A DNA stretch of 29,815 nucleotides, from contig CABUIX010000024.1 in NCBI GenBank assembly GCA_902491795.1, forward strand, positions 1 through 29,815, read 5' to 3'. Of the stretch, positions 8,940 to 16,856 are shown piece by piece. Below the pieces are notes generated by a model that ran no database searches, was not told where the DNA came from, and was given only the letters and a program-made list of their open reading frames with translations. Numbering within the stretch: the first letter of the stretch is position 1; each line of letters begins with the position of its first letter. The position numbers and the translations under genes were made by a program. The stretch is from an uncultured Bacteroidales bacterium. GTDB lineage: Bacteria; Bacteroidota; Bacteroidia; Bacteroidales; UBA932.

Positions 8940-9404
8940 ATGAAAGTGATTGAAGGAAATCTTTCGGCTGCCGGCCAGAGGATAGGCATTGTGGCGGCCC
9001 GTTTCAATGAATTCATAACCTCAAGGCTGCTCGGTGGAGCGGAGGATTCTTTTCTGCGCCATGGCGGGGCTGCCGATGATCTTGAAGTGGCATGGGTGCC
9101 GGGAGCATTCGAGATTCCGTTTGCTGCGAAGCGCATGGCCCTTTCCGGGAAATACGATGCCGTCGTGTGTCTTGGTGCTGTCATCAGGGGCGCCACACCT
9201 CATTTTGACATGGTGGCATCGGAAGCTGCAAAGGGCATCGCCCATGTTGGGCTGGAATGCAATGTGCCCGTGATTTTCGGTGTCCTGACCACGGACTCCA
9301 TAGAACAGGCGGTCGAACGTGCCGGAACCAAGGCAGGCAACAAGGGGTTCGATGCCATGACCACTGCCATCGAAATGGTCAATCTCGCCAAGGGCCTGAA
9401 ATGA
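8940..9404 (+). CDS. ribH: 6,7-dimethyl-8-ribityllumazine synthase
   Basis: Condenses the pyrimidine from RibD with dihydroxybutanone phosphate from RibBA to give the lumazine substrate of RibE. The 154-residue product has the family pattern: a ribityl-binding ARFNEFIT segment (20-27), VPGAFEIP (53-60), and GAVIRGATPHFDMV with catalytic H88. It is a cytoplasmic enzyme that typically forms pentamers or 60-mer capsids. Upstream codons are open, but the start at 8940 gives the normal N-terminus and lies 4 nt past the ribBA stop. It is the last recognised gene of the operon; a terminator follows at 9518-9564. Confidence 0.96.
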   Translation: MKVIEGNLSAAGQRIGIVAARFNEFITSRLLGGAEDSFLRHGGAADDLEVAWVPGAFEIPFAAKRMALSGKYDAVVCLGAVIRGATPHFDMVASEAAKGIAHVGLECNVPVIFGVLTTDSIEQAVERAGTKAGNKGFDAMTTAIEMVNLAKGLK

Positions 9405-9493
9405 CGCTGCAACCTCGCGAATGGCTTCATGATTCCCTGCCGAAGACCGCGGCTGAAAAAGTGCCTGTGCGCTCGTGTGATGTAATCAATTGA
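9401..9493 (+). CDS. Possible 30-residue ORF overlapping the ribH stop
   Basis: An ATG at 9401 overlaps the ribH TGA in an ATGA arrangement and opens a 30-codon frame that starts MTLQPREWLHDSLPKTA and ends at 9493, before the operon terminator. The ATGA overlap is the kind used for translational coupling. I recognise no homology or domain, and such overlaps arise by chance whenever a TGA stop follows an A. It may be non-functional. Confidence 0.2.
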   Translation: MTLQPREWLHDSLPKTAAEKVPVRSCDVIN

Positions 9494-9517
9494 GAATCAG
9501 GCGACTAATTTTTTCTG

Positions 9518-9564
9518 GATGCACAGGCATCGGGATTCAAAACCGTATGTCTGTGCATCTTTTT
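9518..9564 (+). terminator. Rho-independent terminator of the riboflavin operon
   Basis: GATGCACAGGCAT (9518-9530) pairs with ATGTCTGTGCATC (9547-9559) in a 13-bp stem with one G-U pair. The inner CGG/CCG extends it past a bulged T, and TTTTT follows at 9560-9564. An upstream TGCCTGTGC at 9462-9470 is exactly complementary to the left arm (9521-9529) and could form a competing pairing. Confidence 0.85.
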
Positions 9565-9649
9565 GGGGAAAAGGATTGATTGTCAGGAGCTTGTGGATTG
9601 ACTCCGCACAGGCAGATTTTATTCCGGGCGAGGCTTTTGGTATGGTTCG

Positions 9650-9723
9650 GTCTGCCGCCGTGTGCTCTGCGGGGAGGCGATGAATCAGGGAAAAGCCTCC
9701 CCGCAGAGCACACGGCGGCAGAC
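9650..9723. repeat. Perfect 29-bp inverted repeat with 16-nt loop
   Basis: The arms 9650-9678 and 9695-9723 are perfectly complementary over 29 bp and GC-rich. The left arm begins GTCTGCCGCCG and ends GGGGAGGC; the 16-nt loop is 9679-9694. No T-run follows on either strand, so it is not a typical intrinsic terminator. It sits between convergent transcription units. Confidence 0.95.
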
Positions 9724-9812
9724 TACAGCAGACGTACGAAACGAATTATCCGCCCCGCAGGCCTTATGGCGGCATCTGCAAGACGGATAAATGATTTTAT
9801 TGTCTTTTGCGC

Positions 9813-11339
9813 TTACTCTTTCACTCCTGCCTCCTCGGCTGTGAGCTCGCGCTGGCCCTTTACGTATTCCTCAGCCATCTGGTGGAATTTCTCTACCAGG
9901 GGTGCAAGATCCGGCTGGTCGGCGAGGTTGACAAGTTCATCGGGATCGTTGACCTCATCGATGAGCATCCTGCCGGCTCCGGCTCCGTAGAATTCGGCAT
10001 AGCGCCACCTCTCGGTGCGGATTGCAACACCGGTGATTCCCTTGCCGTGGTTGTTCCATACCGTGTAGGCTGGCTTGTCGAATTCCGCCTCAGGGTTGTC
10101 AAGCAGTTCCGCGAAACTTGTTCCCTCGAGTTCGGGGTTTTCAGGCAGGCCGCAGAGCTCGATCAGAGTAGGATAGATGTCGAGGTTCTCGGTAATCCTG
10201 TAGCTGACTTTGCCGTTGCCCTTTGCCCTGGGGTCCACAATCAGCAGGGGAACATTGGTGGCCTCTTCCCAAAGGGAACCCGCCTTTGACCATTTGCCCT
10301 TCTCGCCGAGCATGAAGCCGTGGTCGACGCAGAACACTATTATGGTGTTGTCCCTAAGACCCGCCTCGTCGAGGGCGTCAATCAGGCGGCCAACATTCCA
10401 GTCGACATAGCTGATGCACGCCCAGTAGGCGCGGATGAACGACCTGGCATCCTCCGGACTGCTCCTGCGGTTGATGAACACGTCTGCGTTGATGTCCCTG
10501 ATGGAGCCTGCGGGGAATCCCCTCGGGACCATGGGATAGGTGCAGAAGTCTTCCTCAAGAGGTATTTCGACATCATTGTAGAGGTCGAAGAAACGTTGCG
10601 GCGCAATGCAGGGAGTGTGGGGCTTCGAGAATCCGCAGGCAATGAAGAAGGGCTCGTCCTTCTGGGCCGCCTGCCTGATGAATTCTATGGCCTTGTCCGC
10701 ATTTTCAGTCTCGCTGGCGTATTCGGTCTCGGAAGGCCCCCATCTGTCGGAATGCGGTCCGTGGCCTACATTGTATTCGTCGGTGGGAAGGACTTCACGC
10801 TTGCCGTTTTTCTTTATAAGGTTCTTTCCTCCTCCCTTGCTCTCGACCCAAAGGCGGTGCTCTTCCTCAGAGACATAGGAAGGCTTGAAGTCTCCTACTC
10901 CCTTGTTTCGTGCCCTTTCCCATCCGCCGAAATCCCAGGCATCGGTGTCTTCGATTCCGGAGTGGAATATCTTTCCTGAAACATAGGTGGTGTACCCGTT
11001 CTGCTTGAAGTACATGGGAAGGCTGGCCCATTCGGGATGGTCGGCCTGCCACCATGGAGAGTTGTCGTAGATGCGTGTCGACACGGGACTGTGGCCTGAC
11101 AGGAGCGATGTCCTTGAAGGTCCGGAGAGAGGGTACTGGCAGTAGTTGTGCTGGAAAAGCACGCCTTCGGAGGCCAGCTTGTCGAAGTTCGGCGTGTGCA
11201 TCTGCGGTGTGCCGTAGCATTTCCAGTCTGTGCGCATGTCGTCAGACATGATGAACAGGACGTTCATTTTGGGCTCGTCGGCCAGAAGCGCCGTGCTTCC
11301 TGCCAGAACTCCCAGTCCAATGGGCAGTAATTTCTTCAT
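9813..11339 (-). CDS. Secreted S1-family sulfatase, serine-type, iduronate-2-sulfatase-like
   Basis: A 508-residue sulfatase with an N-terminal signal peptide (about 1-20), so probably periplasmic or exported. Metal-binding SDD is at 32-34. The modification motif S72-G-P-S-R76 has Ser rather than Cys, so activity needs an anaerobic sulfatase-maturing radical-SAM enzyme to make formylglycine; none is encoded in this window. SGKIFH and D339-H340 in VDHGFMLGEKGKW supply further active-site residues. The overall pattern (CYG, AYC-like NYCQYPLSGPSRTSLLSG, GFSKPHTP) resembles iduronate-2-sulfatase-like S1 enzymes (subfamily S1_7 is my best guess). It lies 18 nt downstream of the CE15-like gene and is probably co-transcribed with it. 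The substrate is unknown; a sulfated uronate- or rhamnose-containing glycan would fit the neighbours. Confidence 0.92.
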   Translation of the reverse strand: MKKLLPIGLGVLAGSTALLADEPKMNVLFIMSDDMRTDWKCYGTPQMHTPNFDKLASEGVLFQHNYCQYPLSGPSRTSLLSGHSPVSTRIYDNSPWWQADHPEWASLPMYFKQNGYTTYVSGKIFHSGIEDTDAWDFGGWERARNKGVGDFKPSYVSEEEHRLWVESKGGGKNLIKKNGKREVLPTDEYNVGHGPHSDRWGPSETEYASETENADKAIEFIRQAAQKDEPFFIACGFSKPHTPCIAPQRFFDLYNDVEIPLEEDFCTYPMVPRGFPAGSIRDINADVFINRRSSPEDARSFIRAYWACISYVDWNVGRLIDALDEAGLRDNTIIVFCVDHGFMLGEKGKWSKAGSLWEEATNVPLLIVDPRAKGNGKVSYRITENLDIYPTLIELCGLPENPELEGTSFAELLDNPEAEFDKPAYTVWNNHGKGITGVAIRTERWRYAEFYGAGAGRMLIDEVNDPDELVNLADQPDLAPLVEKFHQMAEEYVKGQRELTAEEAGVKE

Positions 11340-11358
11340 GTTTTTCGTGTTATTGGTA

Positions 11359-12660
11359 TTAGAGGTATTTCTTGATGAATTCGAGGTAATAGTCCCAATC
11401 CTGGGGCATCACCCCGTGACCACCGTCGTGCATCACGTATCCGAGGGTATTGAAAATGGGCTGTTCGGCCAGGGGCATCACGTCGGTGCCGAGGTCATCC
11501 TTGCCCAGGAGTTCATAGACCTTTCCGGCCTCGGTCGCTGCGAGGAACTCTCCTTTGGGATCGGACCAGGTGTCGGTGTTGCCGGTCGAGAGAAGCAGCG
11601 GCCTCGGAGCAATCAGGGCAATGATGAAATGCGAATCCATTGGCATCCGGTCGAGCTTGTCGGCCCATTTTGCATAATTGCGCGCGAACTGGTAGGGGTA
11701 TCGGCTGGGTTCGGTGAGATGCGCCACGGTCTCGCCGTAATTGCGGCGGCTGAGCGCGGCCCCGCCTTCTCCCGAGCAGCTGGGGATCACGACAGCAATT
11801 CTCTGGTCGCGTGCTCCTGCCCAGATGGTCGTCTTTCCTAGCCTCGAGCAGCCAGTGAGAGCGATGCGCGATGCGTCTATGTCCTTGTCTTTCTCGAAAT
11901 AGTCGATGATGTTGCTCACTCCCCATGCCCATGCGGAGATTGCTCCCCACTGGTCATCGGCAGCAGGTTCCTCCTGCCCGTCCTTGAGCCAAAGGCCGCG
12001 TACGCCGTATTTTGCCGCATGGTTCACGTCTGGCTCAAAGTCCGTGTAGCAGACGGTTGCGAAACCGTAGCCTTCCTTGAGGTATTTGCGGATGGTGCCG
12101 TCTAGTGCCCCGAATGATGGCCTGTCGGGTGAGGCTTCCACTGTGACGTATTCCCTGCCGTCATTGTCCCATCTGCGCCCCGGTTTCACTCCTTCGTCCG
12201 CCACGGTGAGGTTGTTGGGAGAAAAACTGAGATTGAGAAGAAGGGGAACGGGGGCATTTGCATCTTTGGGAAGGTATATCAGAACGTCGGCGTGAGGACC
12301 CTGCGGATCTTCCGAGAAGTACAGGGTGACCTGTTTGCGGATGGCTGTCCCGTCAAGGCCGAGGTCCTCGGTGACCTCATACCGCACCTTGGGCCGCTTT
12401 TCCGGCCATTTGCCGAACTGGTTTTCTTCAATGATTTCAAGAATTTCCGGTCTGCGCTGCCTGTACCACTGGCGTGATGTGGTGACCGGCTTTCCGTTGT
12501 TGAGAATGAGGAGTTCGGGAAGGGTTGCCTTCCAGTCTCCGGCTTTGGATTCGTCATAGTTCACGGGAATTCCGGCTATGACATCTCTTTCCTGTGCAGT
12601 TGCTGCATAAGTTGAAAGCAGGCAGCACATAATCGTTGCGGTTAATAGATAGTGTTTCAT
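11359..12660 (-). CDS. Secreted alpha/beta-hydrolase, CE15 glucuronoyl-esterase-like
   Basis: A 433-residue exported enzyme (signal peptide about 1-22, cleavage near ATAQ-E). The nucleophile motif GCSRLGK, with S272, is the hallmark of carbohydrate esterase family 15. It is followed by SCSGEGGAALSRR, a conserved segment of bacterial members, where E298 is a candidate acid. A C-terminal HDGGHG (H411-H415) gives H415 as the likely catalytic His. CE15 enzymes hydrolyse esters of (4-O-methyl)glucuronic acid, known mainly from lignin-xylan links; some bacterial members may act on other uronate esters. The first gene of a leftward pair with the sulfatase, it is divergent from the GH78 gene. A TAATTTTG -7 box lies only 8 nt before the start codon. 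A different esterase specificity is possible. Confidence 0.85.
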   Translation of the reverse strand: MKHYLLTATIMCCLLSTYAATAQERDVIAGIPVNYDESKAGDWKATLPELLILNNGKPVTTSRQWYRQRRPEILEIIEENQFGKWPEKRPKVRYEVTEDLGLDGTAIRKQVTLYFSEDPQGPHADVLIYLPKDANAPVPLLLNLSFSPNNLTVADEGVKPGRRWDNDGREYVTVEASPDRPSFGALDGTIRKYLKEGYGFATVCYTDFEPDVNHAAKYGVRGLWLKDGQEEPAADDQWGAISAWAWGVSNIIDYFEKDKDIDASRIALTGCSRLGKTTIWAGARDQRIAVVIPSCSGEGGAALSRRNYGETVAHLTEPSRYPYQFARNYAKWADKLDRMPMDSHFIIALIAPRPLLLSTGNTDTWSDPKGEFLAATEAGKVYELLGKDDLGTDVMPLAEQPIFNTLGYVMHDGGHGVMPQDWDYYLEFIKKYL

Positions 12661-12668
12661 ACGGACAT

Positions 12669-12676
12669 CAAAATTA
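12669..12676 (-). promoter_or_regulatory. -7 box upstream of the CE15-like gene
   Basis: On the minus strand the sequence reads TAATTTTG, a perfect TAnnTTTG, ending 8 nt before the start codon at 12660. No good -33 element is seen at normal spacing. If used, the mRNA leader would be only about 5 nt. Confidence 0.4.
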
Positions 12677-12690
12677 CGGAAAAAATGTTA

Positions 12691-12698
12691 TAACTTTA
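12691..12698 (+). promoter_or_regulatory. Possible -7 box of the GH78 gene
   Basis: TAACTTTA matches TAnnTTTG except at the last base, 30 nt before the GH78 start. No -33 element is evident. It would form a divergent promoter pair with the CE15-like gene in a 68-bp intergenic gap. Confidence 0.3.
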
Positions 12699-12728
12699 GC
12701 CAATCAAAACAATAACCGCTAACCACAG

Positions 12729-15700
12729 ATGCAAATGCTAAAAATTCTTTTTTTGTCCGCCGCACTTGTGGCGGCCACTTTTTCCGCGGCCGGTTCGACC
12801 GTCGTGACGGCGTTGCGTACCGAGTCGATGGAAACGCCCCTCGGTATCGACGAGGCAAGACCGCTTTTCAGCTGGCAGATGTCTTCCGACAGAATCGGGG
12901 CCTCCCAGAAGGCCTACAGGCTGCAGGTTGCCGAGGGCTTGCAGCAGCTGGCTTCGGGCGAATATGTCTATGACTCCGGACTTGTACGCTCGGCTGAGTC
13001 GCTGAACATCCCTTACTGCGGGTCCGCGCTCGACGGCACTACAAGGTATTACTGGAAGGTGACCGTCACCGACGAAAACGGCGATGTGATTGAGTCTGAG
13101 CCCACATGGTTCGAGACGGGACTGATGAACAAGGGCTGGAGCCGTGCCGAGTGGATAGGCTCTGAGGCTGTGGGCGTCTCGAAGTACCGTACTTTCTTCA
13201 ATATCCTTTATGACGTGTGCATTCCGGAAGGAAGCAGTGAGGCTGTGTTTGCCTACAGCGTCAAGGACGAGGACAATTTCATCACAGCAGGAATCAGCCT
13301 CGGCAGACAGGGCGAAGGTGCGAGTTTTTCGGTTGATTATTGTGTGGAAGGCGACTTGCGGCACCTGTCGACGATTGACATTTCGGACATCGTGACTCCG
13401 GAGAACGCCCATGCTCCCCACAGCGTTGAACTCAAGGTCTCCACGCCCGGTTATCATCTGAAATCCAACCTCATAGTGCTGATTGACGGGAAGATGCTGA
13501 AGCCTACCGAGGGCGTTTCCGGCGAGCCGGCGAGGGAGAATGTCTCTTCCGGCAATCCTTTCCAGATGGTGATCACCCCGTATCCCGGAGGCGAGCGCGT
13601 CCATGACTGGGCCAGGCTGCATTCGATAGGATTCAGGCAGCCGAAGGGTCAGAAGGCCGTATTCTCGAACATAAGGATTACCGAGGACAACTGGAACACG
13701 GTGCTGTACACCGATGAGATCCAGTCAAGGGAAGTCACCGGAAACGGAAAACTCCAGGTCTGGGAGCCGTACGGCAAGGTTTCGGCCCCTATGCTGCGCA
13801 GGAACGTGGACATCGGAAAGCCCGTCAAGTCCGCAAGGCTTTATGTGACGGCGCGAGGAATATATGAGTTCTACGTCAACGGGGAGAGGGTCAGCAACGA
13901 CTGGTTCAATCCCGGGTGGACGGACTACCGCTACCGCATCATGTACAATACTTATGACATCAGCGGCATGCTCAGGCAGGGGTCAAACGGATTCGGGGCC
14001 ATGCTCGGCGCAGGCTGGTACAGCGACCTCAACATCTTCACTTCTGCTTATGTGGATCCCTACGGCATCCGCCAGTCGCTTCTTGCCAAGATTGTCATTG
14101 ACTATGAGGACGGGACGAGCGAAGTGATTGTCACCGACGGGAATTGGAAGAAGTATGACCACGGTCCGGTGACGCGCAACGGATTCCAGTTCGGAGAGGA
14201 CTATGACGCCCGCAAGGAAGTGGACGGATGGAAAGAAGGCGGTTTTGACGATTCGTCATGGGATGCGGCCGACGTCTTCGAAAAGCCGGCTCCGCCGGTG
14301 CAGATCCAGGCCTATGTGGGACTGCCTGTACAGAACAACATCACTCTTGAGGCAATCTCTGTCAGTGAACCTGTAAAGGGTACATTCGTATATGATTTCG
14401 GCCAGAATGTGGTCGGTGTGCCCCGTCTTGAGGGCATGATGGGACGCTCGGGACAGGTCGTCAACCTGCGTTTCGGGGAGATGATATATCCCGAGATCAT
14501 TCCCGTCGATCCGGTGGAGCCGTACACCGTGGAACTTTACGGGAAGATGAAGGGACAGGTCTATACCGAGAATTACCGCGGTGCGATTTCGATAGACAAC
14601 TATATCATGCGCGGCAGTCCCGAAGGGGAGACCTACCAGCCGATATTCACCGACCACGGCTTCCGCTATGTCTCCGTTACCGGTCTTGACAAGCCTCTGC
14701 CTCCGGAGAACGTGAAGGCGGTGGTCCTCGAGTCCATAGGCAATGCCACCGCATCGTTCGAGACCTCCAATGAGCACGTGAACCGTCTGTTCGAGAATAT
14801 ACTCTGGGGGCAGAGAGGCAATTTCCAGACAGTCCCCACAGACTGCCCCCAGCGTGACGAGCGTCAGGGCTGGACGGGTGACGCGCAGGTGTTTGCCCGT
14901 ACCGCAACCTATTTCAGCCCCTGGGTCGACAAGTTCTACGACCGGTGGCTGTACTCGATGAGGGACAACCAGAACATCGACGGAAGCTATTTCAACTACT
15001 ATCCGGTGACAGGCATGCCGCCCTACGGATTCGAGAACAACAATCCCGGCTGGATGGGCTGGATGGAGGCCGGAATCATCGTGCCTTACCAGGTGTACAT
15101 GCAGTACGGCGACATACGCCTTGTCGAACGCCACTATGAATCCATGGTCCGCTATATGGATTATCTGGAGCGTCAGGCTGATGGATATCTGCAGCCCGAT
15201 TCGGGCATCGGTGACCACCTGGCAATTGAACGTACCAACATCGGACTTACCAATACTGCCTACTATGCATATGATGCGTACATGATGTCAAAGATAGCAG
15301 AGGCTCTCGGCAAGAAAGAAGACAGCCGCAAGTATGCCGCTCTCTATGAAAACATCAAGATGGCTTTCAATCAGAGGTATGTGCGTGAGGACGGTGTCAC
15401 TGTAGCTCCATACAAGCCGGTACGCTGGCCGGGAATGGCCGAAAGACCCGACGGACCGAAGGAGGGTGACCTCGTTGAGGTGGATACCCAGACATCGTAT
15501 GCCCTGCCACTGCGTTTCGGACTGTTTGCGGATGATGTCAGGGACAAGGCGGTGCAGCATCTTGTCGACAACATTGCGGAGCACGGGAACACCTTGACTA
15601 CCGGGTTCATCGGCACCCCTTATCTGAATCTCGCGCTTTCCGAAAACGGACGGGACGACATTGCCTACAAGCTGTTCGAGCAGGAGAAGTATCCTTCATG

Positions 15701-16175
15701 GCTCTATCCTGTGCTCCAGGGTGCGACCACAATGTGGGAAAGATGGAATTCATATACCATAGAGAACGGTTTCGGTCCGGTTGACATGAATTCCTTCAAC
15801 CATTACGCCTACGGAGCCATAGGTGAGTGGATGTTCTCCCATGTTCTCGGCATACAGAGGGATGAGGACAAGCCTGCCTACAGGCATTTCCTGCTCCAGC
15901 CGAAGGTAGGAGGGGAGATGAGCTATGCCAAGGGCGGTTTCGAGACTCCTTACGGTCCGGTCAGGAGCGGATGGGAAAAGACATCCGACGGCTATGTGTA
16001 CCGTGTCACGATTCCTGCGAATACCACCGCTTCTCTTACTCTTCAGGCTCCTTCGGTTTCGGCTGTCAAGGTACTTCTCGGCGCGGAAGGCGTTGGCCCT
16101 TTCCGTTCGCTGGAAGGCAGAGTCATGGCTGAGCTGGAGTCCGGGAGCTATGAGTTCTCGGTGAAGACGCATTAG
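12729..16175 (+). CDS. Secreted GH78 alpha-L-rhamnosidase with inserted CBM67-like module
   Basis: A 1148-residue exported enzyme that should release terminal alpha-L-rhamnose by an inverting mechanism. Signal peptide about 1-21 (ATG at 12735 is an alternative start). The N-terminal beta-sandwich domain (about 24-142) ends at AEWIG. A ~200-residue insertion follows (about 150-350), in the place where CBM67 sits in some GH78 enzymes; it has an acidic DEDN segment with D182-N183 that could be the calcium/rhamnose site (inference). The rhamnosidase N-domain resumes at PMLRRN and includes YEFYVNGERV and PGWTDY. The catalytic (alpha/alpha)6 barrel has DCPQRDERQGWTGDAQ (705-720; general acid candidate E711) and WERW with E1004 as base candidate, just before SFNHYAYG. 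A beta-sandwich C-domain closes it. It is divergent from the esterase-sulfatase pair. Confidence 0.95.
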   Translation: MQMLKILFLSAALVAATFSAAGSTVVTALRTESMETPLGIDEARPLFSWQMSSDRIGASQKAYRLQVAEGLQQLASGEYVYDSGLVRSAESLNIPYCGSALDGTTRYYWKVTVTDENGDVIESEPTWFETGLMNKGWSRAEWIGSEAVGVSKYRTFFNILYDVCIPEGSSEAVFAYSVKDEDNFITAGISLGRQGEGASFSVDYCVEGDLRHLSTIDISDIVTPENAHAPHSVELKVSTPGYHLKSNLIVLIDGKMLKPTEGVSGEPARENVSSGNPFQMVITPYPGGERVHDWARLHSIGFRQPKGQKAVFSNIRITEDNWNTVLYTDEIQSREVTGNGKLQVWEPYGKVSAPMLRRNVDIGKPVKSARLYVTARGIYEFYVNGERVSNDWFNPGWTDYRYRIMYNTYDISGMLRQGSNGFGAMLGAGWYSDLNIFTSAYVDPYGIRQSLLAKIVIDYEDGTSEVIVTDGNWKKYDHGPVTRNGFQFGEDYDARKEVDGWKEGGFDDSSWDAADVFEKPAPPVQIQAYVGLPVQNNITLEAISVSEPVKGTFVYDFGQNVVGVPRLEGMMGRSGQVVNLRFGEMIYPEIIPVDPVEPYTVELYGKMKGQVYTENYRGAISIDNYIMRGSPEGETYQPIFTDHGFRYVSVTGLDKPLPPENVKAVVLESIGNATASFETSNEHVNRLFENILWGQRGNFQTVPTDCPQRDERQGWTGDAQVFARTATYFSPWVDKFYDRWLYSMRDNQNIDGSYFNYYPVTGMPPYGFENNNPGWMGWMEAGIIVPYQVYMQYGDIRLVERHYESMVRYMDYLERQADGYLQPDSGIGDHLAIERTNIGLTNTAYYAYDAYMMSKIAEALGKKEDSRKYAALYENIKMAFNQRYVREDGVTVAPYKPVRWPGMAERPDGPKEGDLVEVDTQTSYALPLRFGLFADDVRDKAVQHLVDNIAEHGNTLTTGFIGTPYLNLALSENGRDDIAYKLFEQEKYPSWLYPVLQGATTMWERWNSYTIENGFGPVDMNSFNHYAYGAIGEWMFSHVLGIQRDEDKPAYRHFLLQPKVGGEMSYAKGGFETPYGPVRSGWEKTSDGYVYRVTIPANTTASLTLQAPSVSAVKVLLGAEGVGPFRSLEGRVMAELESGSYEFSVKTH

Positions 16176-16210
16176 GCTCCCGACCGGTATCCGCGGCTTC
16201 TTGGCCCGGG

Positions 16211-16267
16211 AAAGAGGAAATCCTCCGGCACAGGCGAAAAAAGCCTGCTTCGGAGGATTTCCTCTTT
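16211..16267. terminator. Bidirectional hairpin between GH78 and the small unknown gene
   Basis: A perfect 17-bp outer stem, AAAGAGGAAATCCTCCG (16211-16227) with its complement at 16251-16267, encloses an inner CAGGC/GCCTG stem with an A-rich loop. It lies between convergent genes. The arms end in CTCTTT on both strands, so it can serve as a terminator for each. Confidence 0.8.
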
Positions 16268-16297
16268 ACGGACCGTAACGTGACGGCTGCGGCTGTC

Positions 16298-16846
16298 TTA
16301 CCTTATCCTCACCGCCTTGTATCCGAGACGGTGAAGCTCGATGCCGGCGCCGATGCGGTACAGCACGGAATAAGATCTGGTAAGGACGAAAAATCCCTGC
16401 TCGGTCTGGGTCTCTATCCCTTCGTGGCGGATCAGCCCCAGGGTCGCGAGGGCGCAGCTCAGCATCGTGTCCGAAATCCTCTTGGCTTCCGGGCTGTCGA
16501 GCTTCAGTCCCAGGAGATCACGCAGCACATGCTCGTCCATGTCGTCCCAGCCTCTCTGGCCGTAGAACGAGGCGTATGAATCATTCTTGTGTCCTTCCCA
16601 GTTCACGTCCCACCAATGGGCGACTGCCATGCCGAGGAATCCGGCCCAGGAAATGGCGGCTTCGGGATATTGGTTGAAGTTCTCGACGGCATCGGCCACA
16701 TAGTCCTTTATGTATTCTTCCCATCTGCCGTCGATGTCGTCGGAGCGCAGCAGCATGTCGCCGATCAGTCCGGCCCCTTTGCATACCTTCACGAGCCCGT
16801 CTTCGAGTATCTGCTCGTATCTGTCGTAGAATTCGCTGTCTTTCAT
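16298..16846 (-). CDS. Conserved-looking hypothetical protein downstream of the RSH gene
   Basis: A 182-residue protein with no signal peptide and no transmembrane segment; it appears helical and cytoplasmic. It is rich in aromatic and acidic residues, with WEEYIKDYVADAV (about 42-54), a Trp-rich AHWWDVNWEGHKND segment (about 76-89) and WDDMDEHVLRDLLGL (about 100-114). The C-terminus is basic. I do not recognise the family. It starts 10 nt after the RelA/SpoT-homologue stop codon, so it is probably co-transcribed with it. This hints at, but does not prove, a stress-linked role. A hairpin terminator follows at 16211-16267. Codon use resembles its neighbours, so it is likely a real gene. Confidence 0.8.
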   Translation of the reverse strand: MKDSEFYDRYEQILEDGLVKVCKGAGLIGDMLLRSDDIDGRWEEYIKDYVADAVENFNQYPEAAISWAGFLGMAVAHWWDVNWEGHKNDSYASFYGQRGWDDMDEHVLRDLLGLKLDSPEAKRISDTMLSCALATLGLIRHEGIETQTEQGFFVLTRSYSVLYRIGAGIELHRLGYKAVRIR

Positions 16847-16856
16847 TTGTAACGGA

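Larger units (their letters stand above)
9405..9812. other. Gene-free convergent intergenic region (408 bp)
   Basis: This stretch separates ribH (rightward) from the sulfatase gene (leftward). It holds the rib operon terminator (9518-9564), a perfect 29-bp inverted repeat (9650-9723), and a weaker stem TTATCCG/CGGATAA (9746-9752 with 9784-9790) that may end the sulfatase transcript. GCACAGGCA occurs twice (9521-9529, 9606-9614) and its complement TGCCTGTGC once (9462-9470). No convincing gene longer than about 30 codons is visible. Confidence 0.8.

Noticed and set aside
7463..9196. 577-codon open frame on the minus strand
   Set aside because: It is antisense to ribE, ribBA and ribH, all with intact motifs. 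The His/Arg-rich product has no recognisable domain.
9650..9723. CRISPR unit or ordinary terminator
   Set aside because: There is a single inverted repeat, not a series of direct repeats with spacers, and no T-run follows the stem on either strand.
14256..15218. 320-codon open frame on the minus strand
   Set aside because: It is antisense to the GH78 catalytic domain, with no domain or start signal.
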